DNA of 64,000 bases. Source: Cylindrotheca closterium (lineage: Eukaryota; Bacillariophyta; Bacillariophyceae; Bacillariales; Bacillariaceae). The DNA lies in contig CAKOGP040001224.1 in NCBI GenBank assembly GCA_933822405.4, positions 313,825 through 377,824 on the forward strand. The letters run 5' to 3'. Position 1 is the stretch's first letter; every line of letters begins with the position of its first letter. The notes beneath the pieces are model-generated. The model searched no databases, had not been told where the DNA came from, and saw only the letters and a program-made list of their open reading frames with translations. Made by a program: the position numbers and the translations under genes. This document shows positions 1 to 10,350 of this stretch, in pieces.

Positions 1-522
1 CATTCCCAGGAACTTGAGTGTCGTGTTGTCTTTCATGGCCAATGCAATCGCTTCTCCGCCAACATCACCGATTCTATTTGAATTCAGTTGGAGCACAGTC
101 AGTTTAGTGTTGTGTTTCAGGACGTTGGCAAGCGACATCGCAGTGTCGCAATTCAATCTGTTGTAATCAAGGTACAACTCGCGTAGCTGTGTATCATTGG
201 ACCTCAGTGGTTTCTCAATGGCATGCACATGTCGCAATCGATTGTACGAGAGATGGATGGCTCTAAGGGAAGGATGTTTTCTCAACACTTTCATCAAAGG
301 GACAAGACCTCGCTCTTGATCTTGAAAAAGGGCCGACGTAAGGTTGATCGTTTCGATGTCGTTGTTCTTCATCAATGCGTCGCAAAGTGCATGGATCATA
401 TCTACGTTCAATCGACGAATATTCAAGTTGAGATTTTGGATCTGTGATTCTTCATCTTGCAGCCTATCGCAGTGATCGGATAGCCACTTGGGGATTCCAG
501 GCCTTGCTACAACTGCAGCCAT
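1..522 (-). CDS. RNI-type leucine-rich-repeat protein, N-terminal part (runs off left edge)
   Basis: The frame on the minus strand is open from an ATG at 520-522 to the first base of the window: exactly 174 codons without a stop, so the C-terminus lies outside. The N-terminus begins MAAVVARPGIPKWLSD. From about residue 60 the sequence shows ribonuclease-inhibitor/RanGAP-like LRRs of about 28 residues: 'LRAIHLSYNRL', 'LRELYLDYNRLNCDTAMSLA', then 'LTVLQLNSNRIGDVGGEAIA'. Such LRRs form curved protein-binding surfaces; NOD-like proteins in diatoms use the same repeat. The partner and role cannot be told from this part. No membrane segment or signal peptide is visible. The LRR assignment is firm and the function is unknown. 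Confidence 0.85.
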   Translation of the reverse strand, partial: MAAVVARPGIPKWLSDHCDRLQDEESQIQNLNLNIRRLNVDMIHALCDALMKNNDIETINLTSALFQDQERGLVPLMKVLRKHPSLRAIHLSYNRLRHVHAIEKPLRSNDTQLRELYLDYNRLNCDTAMSLANVLKHNTKLTVLQLNSNRIGDVGGEAIALAMKDNTTLKFLGM

Positions 523-725
523 TCCTCAATTGCAGCTAGCTCTAACACAGAACACACACAAACCTCGTTGTCGAATTCAGAATGTCAACAGAACAAAAAA
601 AAGATCGAATTTCGTGGTTGTGCATGACTTTTTGCATACGGAGAATACCTTTGACGTCATATCAGTTTTTACATTTAGGGTCGACATTTTTGTTGTTGAA
701 ACCAGAAGAGAGTGCTGGTCATTGG

Positions 726-1487
726 TCAACTTTGCCTCGAGATCTCTTTCTCTCGTTGTGCAAGCGCTTTCACTAGCTTTCTCATCTTTTTCCTTTCTAC
801 ATCGACGGCTTCTGCTGATTTCATCCTTTCATTTGCTAGTGCTTCTTCATTTGCTTTCAGCAAGTCTTCTTCAATCTCCTTGATTTTGGCAGCAAACTCT
901 TCCTCGGCCTTCGACGTGGCCTCTTGCATTGCTTCGGCAATTCTAGCTTCAAAAGTTTTGTCGTGCTCCGAAGTTATTTTCTTTACTTCTTTGCGAACAC
1001 TGGCCTTGAGTTTTTGTATTTTCTTTTCCATATCCTCAACCGTTTCATCGTATTTCTTGAGTTCCGAAGCCAAAGTTGAGTCCAAAGCAGCTACCTGCTC
1101 TTTTGATGACTGCAATGCACTCAATAGTTCAGATTTTTCCTTTTCTAATTCCATCAATCGTTCTTGAAGATCCTTGTTTTCCTGTTCTAGCTTGAGAGCC
1201 TTTTCTTTTGATTCATCGTCCTCTCGCATGACAACCACACTAGTTCTGCGTTTCCGACTCTCTCGCAGAATTTCCACTTCATCACGTGCCTTGCGAAGCT
1301 GTCGCCCCAATAAATGTACTTCTTGTTCCAGGGTTTTGCGGTATTCTTCCGAACCTTGCTTTCCTAACCATCCACCGCGGGGAAGAGAACACGCAGTCGT
1401 TGCAATCTTAAGTACATCATTGTTGACCATGTTGGCTTCCGTAAAACCGCACAACTGAAGCAAGAGTAATACAGTAGAGTATTTCAT
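726..1487 (-). CDS. Secreted or organelle-targeted coiled-coil protein
   Basis: About 253 residues from the ATG at 1485-1487; an ATG four codons upstream (1497-1499) is the alternative, while the open frame further upstream starts only with GTG. The N-terminus MKYSTVLLLLQLCGFTEA is a clear signal peptide. There is a short loop (about residues 20-45), then a nearly uninterrupted Glu/Lys-rich heptad coiled coil to the C-terminus, with a basic patch 'ESRKRRTS'. No Phe at +1 after the predicted cleavage site, so plastid import is not supported by the usual diatom motif. A similar signal-peptide plus coiled-coil protein lies at 35579-36226. It is divergent from the gene starting at 1761 and may share its promoter. 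Function unknown. Confidence 0.75.
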   Translation of the reverse strand: MKYSTVLLLLQLCGFTEANMVNNDVLKIATTACSLPRGGWLGKQGSEEYRKTLEQEVHLLGRQLRKARDEVEILRESRKRRTSVVVMREDDESKEKALKLEQENKDLQERLMELEKEKSELLSALQSSKEQVAALDSTLASELKKYDETVEDMEKKIQKLKASVRKEVKKITSEHDKTFEARIAEAMQEATSKAEEEFAAKIKEIEEDLLKANEEALANERMKSAEAVDVERKKMRKLVKALAQREKEISRQS

Positions 1488-1760
1488 TTTTGTGTACATG
1501 GAGGTATCGCTACTAAGTGACTTTGGGAATTCCTGAGTGTACAAAAGGCTGGGAGTGATGCAAATGGAACGGATGCTTTGACGTTGTTTTGATTTTCGAA
1601 TTTCTTTTGGCGACGACAGACGGACGCCACGTGGCACTTTGATAGGCCCAAAATAGGTATCATGAGTGAGTCAGTCAGTCGTGAGTATTGGAAGAATAAG
1701 TTTGGGTCGGCTCACAGCATTGTCTCATTGTTGCACTGGTGATATCATGTGCTCCACAAG

Positions 1761-2723
1761 ATGAAACCAAGGCAAAACAATGCAGCACTGATTCTATTCT
1801 TATTCCTATCAGTATCTCTGACGCACGTAGATTCGGTAGAACAACGGAATGATGATACGGAGGAGAGGTCTGAGGCAATCGTCTCGATTCCAAAAAAGAA
1901 GTTTGACTATGCCATTGGTTGTTCACCGAAGAAGCGAACGCAATTCGTCTCACTTTATGACAAGGCTCTACAAGTAACCGGTGATAGTACCTTTTCGCGA
2001 ATGTTGGAGCATGAACAAGTGCTCCAGGAAGAGCAAAGTCAAAAATTAGCATTGCAACAACAAGGCAATGGGGAGATGTCGTCGTTTGCCTTCCCTTATT
2101 CTAGTTTGTTCGTTCCGGTACTGCTTGCCTTCGCGACGCACAATGGATTTAGTATCTCATTCGAAGATACCTTCAAGAAGCTGAGGAATTTGATCCTTGT
2201 TGCATGGTTACCAGTGTTGCTATTCAATGCATCCTGGATTGAAATTTCCTCCTTTGCTCTTCTTCTCTTCCGACCAACCGTATGGAGCTTCCTGGTTGAC
2301 GAGTTTTTCACGGATACGTGGACAATCTCGAAGAAGCTTCTCTTGAGTGAACTTTGGCGTCACTTCTGGAAGCACACAACACACATCTTCCCCATCCCAA
2401 ACCTCTCGCCATCCGACGAGTACCTGGAGTTGACCCCAGACTGGTTCCAAATGGGCTTTGCACGTGTAACGAAACTTGTTGACAAGTTTGCACAAGGGCT
2501 TGTTCGCAAATCTATCGAACGATGCTTTCAGGAATCCCTTGGCATCACAGTCGGTGCACTATCTGAGTACTTTTTGAAAAATGGTCATGATGATTCACTG
2601 GGTCGTTTGAACAAACTTGACGCAGCATCTGCTGCTTGTGAACAGTCCCCCGGCGAAAGCGAAGTGGAGGCGATGGTTGTTGAAAGAGCCATTGAAAGGG
2701 CCGTTGAATCGGACGCTCCATAA
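1761..2723 (+). CDS. Unknown secretory-pathway or membrane protein
   Basis: 320 residues from the first ATG (1761); the frame opens at a GTG at 1749, which I reject. An N-terminal signal peptide or anchor is seen ('AALILFLFLSVSLTHVDS'). There is a charged region with a short Gln/Glu-rich stretch near residues 90-105, then two hydrophobic stretches, about residues 110-125 ('SSLFVPVLLAFATHNGF') and 140-180 ('NLILVAWLPVLLFNAS' and 'FALLLFRPTVWSFLV'). The C-terminal third is soluble and helical. I do not recognise the family. It is probably an ER, Golgi or plastid-envelope protein. Its stop is 130 bp from the convergent gene at 2854-3540. Confidence 0.7.
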   Translation: MKPRQNNAALILFLFLSVSLTHVDSVEQRNDDTEERSEAIVSIPKKKFDYAIGCSPKKRTQFVSLYDKALQVTGDSTFSRMLEHEQVLQEEQSQKLALQQQGNGEMSSFAFPYSSLFVPVLLAFATHNGFSISFEDTFKKLRNLILVAWLPVLLFNASWIEISSFALLLFRPTVWSFLVDEFFTDTWTISKKLLLSELWRHFWKHTTHIFPIPNLSPSDEYLELTPDWFQMGFARVTKLVDKFAQGLVRKSIERCFQESLGITVGALSEYFLKNGHDDSLGRLNKLDAASAACEQSPGESEVEAMVVERAIERAVESDAP

Positions 2724-2853
2724 CCAATTTACAAAACTTACAAAGAAAACAAATGGTATAGCAAAGAATCTATTTTCTATATTCTATAGGTATCTATCAT
2801 CTGTTGACAGTTTTCACGATTTGTACAAAGTAGGAGGAGTACACGTCTGTGCT

Positions 2854-3540
2854 CTACATCAGGTTGGCACGTCTCTTGCTTCGGTGCGATTCCTGGTGAT
2901 CTGTGTGCGTACTACTAGTACTCTCTGATGAGTAGATGTGTTGGTTCTGCTGAATTGTGTCGTGCAGTTGTGGCCAATGTGTTTGGAAGAAGTCCTTCAT
3001 TACTTCAGATGCAGCATTCCCTTGCGAAGGAACATGATATTGCTCCATGGATGCCAAATGAAGTGTGTTATTCGATGTGCGATCATAGTCGGGGCATCTT
3101 CCCCAAGCGTCAATAGAAGGCAGTTTGGCGTGGGCTCCATCCCACAAGCACACTGGGCTCTTGCTAGTCATGATTGGGCTGTCACTGGTTTGTTCAAGGA
3201 TTTGTTCCAAGGTGTTCAGCACCAGGCCACAAGAGTAGCCAAGCTTTCCTGTATCTTGCTGAATAGGCCAAGAGACTACAAACCCACAGACGTTTTCCTG
3301 TTTCACAATTTCTTCGAGCTTTTGTGGGACTGTTTCGGCCAAGGCTCGTTTGGAAAGTGGAATAGGCTCCAATACATGAACAGATTCGTGAAAAGAGGGA
3401 TGGGATGCTAAAGCAAGCCCAATTTTACCCTTTTGAATTTCGAGACTCAGTACTTTGGCGCTTGCCTTTTTCCAATTGAATATTGATGCAAATTTGGCAG
3501 GTGTGGTCAAGATTTTAGTTATGCTGTTCGGTGTTGTCAT
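2854..3540 (-). CDS. Divergent YqgF/RuvX-like RNase H-fold protein
   Basis: 228 residues with an ATG at 3538-3540. The segment 'LSLEIQKGKIGLALA' (about residues 32-46) matches the first YqgF strand (L-D-x-G-x-x-R-I-G-L-A), but the metal-binding Asp is Glu. 'VCGFVVSWPIQQDTGKLG' (about 84-101) matches the second conserved strand-loop (I-V-x-G-x-P-L...G), and 'PVCLWDG' (about 130) the third (P-V-x-x-x-D). In bacteria this family processes 16S rRNA or Holliday junctions. The tail after residue 190 is low-complexity Ser/Thr/His. The N-terminal ~25 residues could be an organelle presequence. The fold is a pattern-based call; nuclease activity is doubtful because of the D-to-E change. Confidence 0.55.
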   Translation of the reverse strand: MTTPNSITKILTTPAKFASIFNWKKASAKVLSLEIQKGKIGLALASHPSFHESVHVLEPIPLSKRALAETVPQKLEEIVKQENVCGFVVSWPIQQDTGKLGYSCGLVLNTLEQILEQTSDSPIMTSKSPVCLWDGAHAKLPSIDAWGRCPDYDRTSNNTLHLASMEQYHVPSQGNAASEVMKDFFQTHWPQLHDTIQQNQHIYSSESTSSTHTDHQESHRSKRRANLM

Positions 3541-4006
3541 GGTGAATGTGATTATTGACTTCTTGACTGAAGGTAGTGTGATTGATGATTTTTAATCTGG
3601 CGTTGGTTTTTATTATTGTTTGATTTGTGAGATCTTTCTTGTTGGACATGTTTGCAATTTGAAATTGCGTCAACATTGTATTCGTGATGTTGTGCATTGA
3701 TTGATTTCTTCGCTCCTCTGACACAATTATCTGGATGACACGATTGATTCAAGATCAATAAAGAACCTTTGTGTCATTTTTCCACCGAAAATGTCGGACC
3801 CAAAAACCACCGAAGTGAAAAAAAATGGCCTGACGGGACTGATCGATGATTTTAAAACGAGCGTTTGATTAAAGCGAGCAATTGTCAGTCGTGGATCAAA
3901 CACCATGGATCTAGCTACTACTCTACCGGTACTCGTACGGTAGTCTGTTTCTCAACAACCTTTCTCTTGCAAGATTAAGCTACTCGCTAGAAGTAAATAC
4001 ACGCTC
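3541..4006. other. Intergenic, promoter side of the YqgF-like gene
   Basis: 466 bp between the start of the YqgF-like gene and the stop of the large minus-strand gene. Short open frames here are AT-rich and look non-coding. A TACCGGTACTCGTACGGTA near-palindrome lies at about 3924-3942. Nothing else is recognised. Confidence 0.5.
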
Positions 4007-7000
4007 CTAGTCTTCTTCGAGTTGGGTCATCAATGGCATCGGATTCGTCTTGGATGGTCCTCTCCCCCCATCTTCGTCCATCAGTTGAAGAGAACTTTCT
4101 TCATCCATTTGGTCCACCAGAATACCAAATTCTTCTGATCGCCCATTTTCGTCAATGCCATCCGCCCCTGCACTTTCATTGACATCTTCCATGGCTGCAT
4201 CCCCCATTGCAGTCTCACGGTGAGAATAATTTCTTCCTTCAAGTGGTGATATCGCCTTATCAAAAAGACTTGCTGATGATGCGGTGTAATCATTCTCGTC
4301 TTCCGATTCATCCCCCTGTTGAGTCATCAATGGCATCTGTTCTCCAAAGGATCCGCCATGCTCCATACCGTTGGAAGCACTGTCGCGCGATTGTGTCATG
4401 AGCTGCTCGAAGCCACAGTCTTGTTGCATAGACGCGTAAGGGTTACAAGGGTCACTTTCACTATATGGTTGCATCGTTTCGGCTCTCTCTGTGTTGGTCT
4501 TGCGACTCACGGGAACTGTACTTCTTGACAGGAGTTCATTAGAGTCGTGATTCCTGCTTGACTGATCAATAAAGCCTGTGTTGGAGGCCTCGGCCTCTTC
4601 AATCTCAAGAACCTTGTCGCCATCGTTGCTGCTGTGTTGTGAAGACTTCTTGATTTCCTCGGATCCATTGACCATTTCTTCTTCGTCCTCGTCCATTTCT
4701 TCCTGGTCCTCTTCCAACGCCTCCAAGGCCTCTTTGCAATTGGTGTCTTCGTCGAAAAATTGCAAAGGTATCTGCGATTCTGCGGCCCAAATACGCAAGA
4801 GGTAATCGTCCTCTTCGGCCAAGGTCTTCTTCTCACGACTTCGCCTAGACTCGACGTCTTGACAAATCAGCATAAGATCTTCTCGTTGCGATCGAATGAG
4901 GTTAATGATTTGGTTCAAATCAAAATCTTCCTCAGAGTGTTGGTGCTCAAAGCAGCCGTTGCCCTTTCGTTTGAAACCAATCTTTTCCAATATGGCAACG
5001 ATCTTATCGCTATCATCCATACTGTTCAAGGCTTTTGCAATGTTTTCGCCGCATTTCAGGGACACAAATTGGAATTTCAAATGACGGTGGAGCTCTTGGA
5101 GTTCCACCTTGGACAAGGGATCCCTCAAAAAGTCCAATTCCAATACCGACTTCTTCAGAATGTATTCCACGAGATCGTTTTGATTGGAGAATTTCTCACT
5201 GGATCTTGGAAGCGCATAGCCTGACGACCAACTACAACCAAGGCGTTGCAACAGTTGCCAGCCACGTTGACTGCTAATTTGCGAAGCACGAAGATTGGCG
5301 ACTGCAGCTTCGATGCTAGTAGTATCGTCGCCAGACTTTGCTAGCTGAGACAGAGGTCTCGTTGCAGCCTTCTTCGTTACTGGTTTGCTCCTGATTGCTT
5401 TCTTGGCTGGAACACTGGACGGTTTCTTGGTTTTCGATTGTGTAGGAGCAACGTTGTCTTGTTCGGATGACTCCGACGCAACCTTCTTCGATACTTGTTG
5501 TTTGCTCTTGCTGGCTTTCTTGGCTGGAAGACTGGATGATGTCTTGTATTTCGATACCATGTCAGCAACGGTCTCTTCTTCGGATGACGACTCTGACGAT
5601 GGTTCTGTAGATGACAGCTCCGATGATAATTCTTCTGATGCCTCATTATCACCGAGACCTTCCACTGATGCCTCATCGCCACTGAGACCTTCCGCAATCC
5701 TCAATCGAAGGGCCAGCATTTGGTCTCTCCTCAGGACATTGTCCATTGGTCCACGGCGACCTCGTTTGGCTTTCGGGATCAGTGTGTCAGATCGACGCAA
5801 CGCAAGAAGGAGTTCGTCAAAAGACGCAAACCGCTCCTGGCCCAAAATTTTCACCATGTCTTCTGTAACTTTCCATGATGATCCATCCGCTAATGCTCTA
5901 TATCCTAACAAGTTCAAGAAAGCAATCGTCTCCTTGGTAGTAATGGCTCGAACGTTACGCCAAGTGCTTTGCTTTTCGGGAACGTTGACATATGCCATTA
6001 ATCGTTCCATCGGAGCCCGAGCCTCTGGAGTGCAAGCGCTGAAATCGACGTTGCCTTTCACACAATACTGAATGACTTCGTGGGTCGAAGTAAACCTTTT
6101 GGTAAAACTCTTGGTCGACTCCCCGGGAAGGTAGTAGCCGCTGGAACTGGTCCAGGTGAATCCCACATCCATCAAGACAGTGTGGACGTGGGAAGAAAGC
6201 GGATTGAGAACCCACGGAGCTGCATTGAAGTTTCCATAGAATCGAACGTCGATATCTTCCGTCTTGCGTTTCTTTCGCATGGAAGAGGATTTCGAGTCTT
6301 TGGTTCGCTTGTTGGTAATTTTCTTGGCGGCATTCTTTTTTGCTGCTCGTGGAGGAGCATGGGATGGGTCTTTACTGACCTCGGCCTGCTTTTCGGTCGG
6401 CAGTTTCAATTTTGGTACTTGAACCGATGGTGCTGCAGCCTTGGAGATCTTCTTGTTCTTTGGTGCAGTGGCTGCCTTCTTTGGCTTTTGCTGCGAGTTC
6501 TTCTTGTGTGGAGCTGATTTCTTGAAAGCCGCTGGCTTGCGAACGTTGGGCTTGGCACTTCGTTTGGGTCGACTTTTGGTGGAGAAAGTGTCCATGGCGG
6601 CCATAATCTTCTGGTTGTATTCTTCTTCGGACAGTCCCACACCTTCCTTCATTTTGACATAATCCACCATTTCTTCATCTTTCACAAAGTAATCAATGCC
6701 TCGGACCCAAGTCTTCCAGGCATGCTTATCCTCCTTGTCGGCGTGTAGACTTGAGGGCGGAACGTACCAAGAGGAATCGCAAGGATTCTTGGCACTGATC
6801 CATTTCCAGCCGTCTTCGTCTCGCAACTTGGGCCAAAGAAAAGAAAAGTCGTATCTATCGTCTTCACTCTCGGATTCGGTGGCACTTCCTGCAGATGGCA
6901 AGTCTGGTTTGGCAGGATCTTGAGGCTTGGTTCCTTGATCTCGTGGCGTGAGACATTCGATCGTTCGATCATCGTCGGTATCTGGAGGCAACTTGGTACT

Positions 7001-8315
7001 CTCGTCATCGTCCGTCTCCAAGCCTCTTCGTGCTTGATTTCTTGGGTCCGGCGAGACTTCACTTTCGGAACCACTGGACGATTGGTACTCGCCACTGTTG
7101 TCACAATAGTCCACCACGGCATCCGTCGAGATAAAATAATCTTCTCCTTCGACACCATCGACAACCGATCGATTGGGTCGGACGTAATACCACTCAATGG
7201 GTTGTTTCCCTTTAATCATCTGCCAACCCTCATCTTTCAAAAACTGTTTCCAATAGACGCCAAAGGTCTTTGTTTTTTGTGGCGAGTCTCCAGAAGAACT
7301 AGAGCCACGAGTAGGCCGACGTTCTCCCAACCAACCATAATGCTTCTTGACGTACTCTTTGACTTCTTCCTCGGTAAATTCTTGGGTCAAATTGGCGTGA
7401 GTGTAAATCTTCCCGTGCTTGGTCGACCGGACATTCCAATCCGAGAAGGCCATCTTGGACCAGACGTCGGACCATGGAGCGTGCACATTGCGAATGGGAG
7501 TGGTCTCGAGGGCGGGCGTGTCATTGGCAGCAGGAGTAGTAGGGTGGTGGCGCACCGGAGTTTCCGTCCAACTTGGCTGCTGCTGCTGATGATGTGTGCT
7601 GGTAGAGGCACTTCCAGTATTGGCGGATACCATGGATTCGTCTGCCAAGGAGACGGCTGCGACACTGTTTGTGTTTGGTGAATGTGGTACTAGTGGTTGT
7701 CTCTGCAGCTGGTTTTGTTGTTGCGGGTGTTGCTGTGGTTGTGGTTGTGGTACTGCAAGAGGAGCAGGATTGGTCCAATCGAACTCTTCCCAGACCTTTT
7801 GAGCCTGCTCTTCCCATGGCACTTCATCGGAATCAGCATTCGACGAGGCACCAGCAGCTTTCCCAAAAATGACCATGCTTTCATCAATTCCGCGATGAAA
7901 GTCCATGTACAGTTGGTAGTTGTCTTGACCAAATTGATCCGGCCGAGTAGTCATGTTCACCAGGTAATGCGGCAGGAAATGTAAGAAGCTCTCGTATTCT
8001 CCTTCTTTTACTTGCTGATAATCAAAGATGGGCCTTCCTAGGTATCTAACAATGCCACGTCTGAAGGAAGAGCCTCCCTTTTTCTCCATCAATGCTTGTT
8101 TCATCAAATGATAACCCAATTTCGCTTTGGTGGTTTTGTCTCCTTTTCGGTCCAATTCTTCGAGCATTTCTTGGTTGAACTGTTGCAAACCGTGGTAAAA
8201 CATCCCAGGCCACATAATTCCTTGAAAACGATGCCATACGAGGCGCTCGGGAGTATCATAATCCCTGGATTGAGGCGGTGGTGGCAGAGTGCTGTGGTTG
8301 TCTTGGCATTGAGCA

Positions 8316-8372
<57 letters not shown>

Positions 8373-8392
8373 GATTTTGCAACAGTCGCCAT
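4007..8392 (-). CDS. Large nuclear PWWP-like protein with seven W/G-rich repeat modules
   Basis: 1461 residues, single exon, ATG at 8390-8392. Order: an (Asn-Ser)n tract at about residues 7-26; a PWWP-like region at about 50-130 ('LVWHRFQGIMWPGMFYHG', then 'RYLGRPIFDY' and 'FLHFLPHYL'); Gln/Pro/Ser-rich linker; seven related modules at about 308-357, 378-428, 515-580, 731-775, 820-862, 1040-1078 and 1124-1165. Each module runs 'L-x-x-x-GW-x(n)-Y-x-x-P' followed by 'dYF/F-x(4-8)-E-V-x-x-Y'. Lys-rich stretches between modules 3 and 4 hold NLS-like sequences ('MRKKRKTED'). The acidic C-terminal tail carries three LMTQ motifs. PWWP domains bind methylated histones, so a chromatin role is inferred. 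The repeat module is one I cannot name. Confidence 0.8.
8317..8371. repeat. Hexanucleotide (GTTGCT)n tract in the coding region
   Basis: About nine uninterrupted copies, read on the minus strand as AACAGC and encoding the alternating Asn-Ser tract at residues 7-26 of the large PWWP-like protein. The tract lies a few codons after the start codon. A second copy of the same hexamer array lies just upstream of that start codon. Confidence 0.95.
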
Positions 8393-8406
8393 TACTTATT
8401 GTTGCT

Positions 8407-8407
8407 A

Positions 8408-8438
<31 letters not shown>
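8407..8438. repeat. Second (GTTGCT)n tract, upstream of the same start codon
   Basis: About five copies of the same hexamer as at 8317-8371, in the same orientation, 15-46 bp upstream of the ATG in the presumed 5' UTR. The two arrays bracket the start codon, as if one array had been split or locally duplicated. Confidence 0.9.
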
Positions 8439-8921
8439 GCTGATACTGACACGGCTGTTGTTGAGTTGTTGTGTAAGTGCTTGCTAGCGGACGATGTATG
8501 CAGAATGGAGGTGCCTATTCTATCATCCACAGTGGTATTTTTTTTTTCATTTTCAAACCACGATAAATCAGCGTTCCCGCTTCGATTTGCGCCTGCCACC
8601 ACAACCTCGTAGCGTTGTTACACAATGCTACGAGTTCAAAGTTTGGGCGCAAAGTGATGGAATCGAATAAGTCCCGAATAATGCTCCGTTTCTCTGCTCC
8701 GCCAATGAAAACTAAAGGTTATGAGCCGACACATGTCTGTCTGTGCCCTTCAAATCACTCACAATGAAAAAGCATAAAAACATATCGTTGCATCATGAGA
8801 ACAGTCAGTACAAGTAATGATTGATTCACATCCTGCATGATCCAAACATGATAAATGCATAGCATCCTTGACTTCAACAGAATGATTGATACAAGTGAGT
8901 TCTAATCCGCTGCAAAAAATG

Positions 8922-9030
8922 TAAAGGAAATGACGAGGATGAATATATATAACGCATAGTTCAACCGAAGTCCAAGGTCACCCCTTGCTTGAGGATTCAA
9001 CATACCATCAGAATCGCTACTCCGATCCTT
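8922..9030 (+). repeat. Direct repeat copy 1 (partner at 9624-9722)
   Basis: A core starting GCATAGTTCA and running through 'GGTCACCCC' to 'CTTGAGG' matches copy 2 at about 36 of 41 bases by hand count. Flanking similarity includes an upstream AAGGAAATGACGA and a downstream CTCCGATCCTTT. Same orientation, about 700 bp apart. Confidence 0.8.
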
Positions 9031-9060
9031 TGCCATCATCGCCATGAATTGTCATTTCCC

Positions 9061-9390
9061 CTGAACTTTCAATCGAACCAAACTTGTTCTAACACACGTT
9101 TCTCTCAGAACTGCGTGTATTACATTGGAACGCCCGCCTTTGACGTCCTCAGCAAGGCATGAGCGATTGGAGAAGCGCCGCTTTCCAAGATATTCGATAT
9201 CAGTAAAATGTACGTGGAAATCAAATCTTTTGGATGCAACACCTTGAGCGAGTTTAGTGTGCGTGAGACGCCAAACGTGAATGACGAGCATTTCAATCCT
9301 GAGGGTCTGATTGCAGCTTTGGCTGCATTTGATGCGATAATTGAAACCGAGCTTTTTAACCCTGACACAATACATTTTGGCTCACACACA
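9061..9390 (+). pseudogene. Possible decayed gene fragment between direct repeats
   Basis: In frame 1 of the plus strand, a sequence with coding character ('GTPAFDVLSKA' - stop TGA - 'AIGEAPLSKIFDISKMYVEI') continues to 'PEGLIAALAAFDAIIETELF' and 'DTIHFG', then dissolves into a CA repeat. The TGA stands where a TGG would restore the frame. No start codon, splice site or family could be identified. The opposite strand is also open over much of this stretch, so the direction is not certain. Treat it as a candidate relic only. Confidence 0.3.
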
Positions 9391-9623
9391 CACAAACACA
9401 CACACAAGGCAGCATATGCTATGCATATTCTCCTGATTCTTAAGCTTGTACTCACAACATGTTTCGTTCTTACTTGTTCTATACAGTACTTTACAGGCTT
9501 TCCAGCGTGCTGCGAATATTGAAAAATCTCGTTACCAAGTCACTCCATGCCATGGACTGCGCCATGCATCACTCTCCTAGTTCTAGTAAGTGATCTCGTA
9601 TCGAATCGAATCCAGACTGGTGG

Positions 9624-9722
9624 GAAGGAAATGACGACAACAATGCATAGTTCATCTGAAGTCCGAGGTCACCCCTCGCTTGAAGCCAACCTTTTTATAG
9701 ATTTCTGTTCTCCGATCCTTTC
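9624..9722 (+). repeat. Direct repeat copy 2 (partner at 8922-9030)
   Basis: Contains AAGGAAATGACGA, the 41-base core beginning GCATAGTTCA, and a downstream TCTCCGATCCTTT, in the same order as copy 1 with scattered substitutions and small length differences. This suggests an old duplication, or terminal repeats of a small degenerate element. Confidence 0.8.
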
Positions 9723-10274
9723 CTTTATTTGTGTACTTCCATGCTGTCATGTTTTATACGTACCAGTATAACATGCAAAAAGGAACAGGATCATTCAAGT
9801 TTCTAACCGCTGATTTTTGTTCAGGTTTGGATAGTATTGCTGCAGCCATGCTCATCCTCAAAGCAAGGTCCAAACATCTTCGGCTGTCGGACTATTGTGT
9901 AGTGCAATCAGCAGACATCAGTTCAAGTACGCGTACCTGATACTTATAAAATCAATGCTCAAATGATATTAATAAGAATAAAAAGATATGTCCATCGCCA
10001 CCCTTTATTCGACAATTGCACGTCATAGACCAATATACAACATCTTAAAGAAGAAGATCGGCTACAACAATATCCAAAACTATAGTTCTGGATACAGAAT
10101 AGACCAAGTATCCTATTTGGCTTGAACTTGGTATTAAAGTAGTCAATTCAAACTAATCTTTTAGGAGCCTACGAGTAGGAAATGAAAATATAGTAGCATT
10201 GAAGTGTGTCTATAAATCCAAGTAACAACTTCTACGGTATGATGAAATCAACTAATGAACCAACTAATAATAGT

Positions 10275-10350
10275 TTACTCGTCGTCTTCATCGTCGTCAT
10301 CATCATCATCGTCGTCGTCATCATCGTCGTCATCATCATCATCACCTGGG
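10275..10350. repeat. GATGAC-type trinucleotide tract encoding poly-Asp C-terminus
   Basis: An imperfect array of TCA/TCG triplets (plus strand) encodes the terminal acidic run of the mitochondrial protein. Interruptions are mostly synonymous GAT/GAC switches, so the Asp run rather than the DNA repeat seems to be conserved. Confidence 0.85.

Larger units (their letters stand above)
8393..10274. other. Gene-poor 1.9-kb interval
   Basis: No intact gene is supported. It holds the hexamer array above, a diverged direct repeat (8922-9030 and 9624-9722), a decayed coding-like fragment between the copies (9061-9390), a short (CA)-rich run near 9381-9405, and a coding-looking piece at about 9800-9900 ('SGLDSIAAAMLILKARSKHL' frame) that I cannot assign. 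AT-rich sequence continues to 10274. Confidence 0.5.

Noticed and set aside
6920..7681. 253-aa plus-strand frame
   Set aside because: Lies antisense inside the 1461-aa PWWP-like gene and has no domain.
9120..9455. 111-aa minus-strand frame
   Set aside because: It is antisense to the coding-like relic on the plus strand and shows Cys/Val runs from a CA repeat; neither direction is an intact gene.
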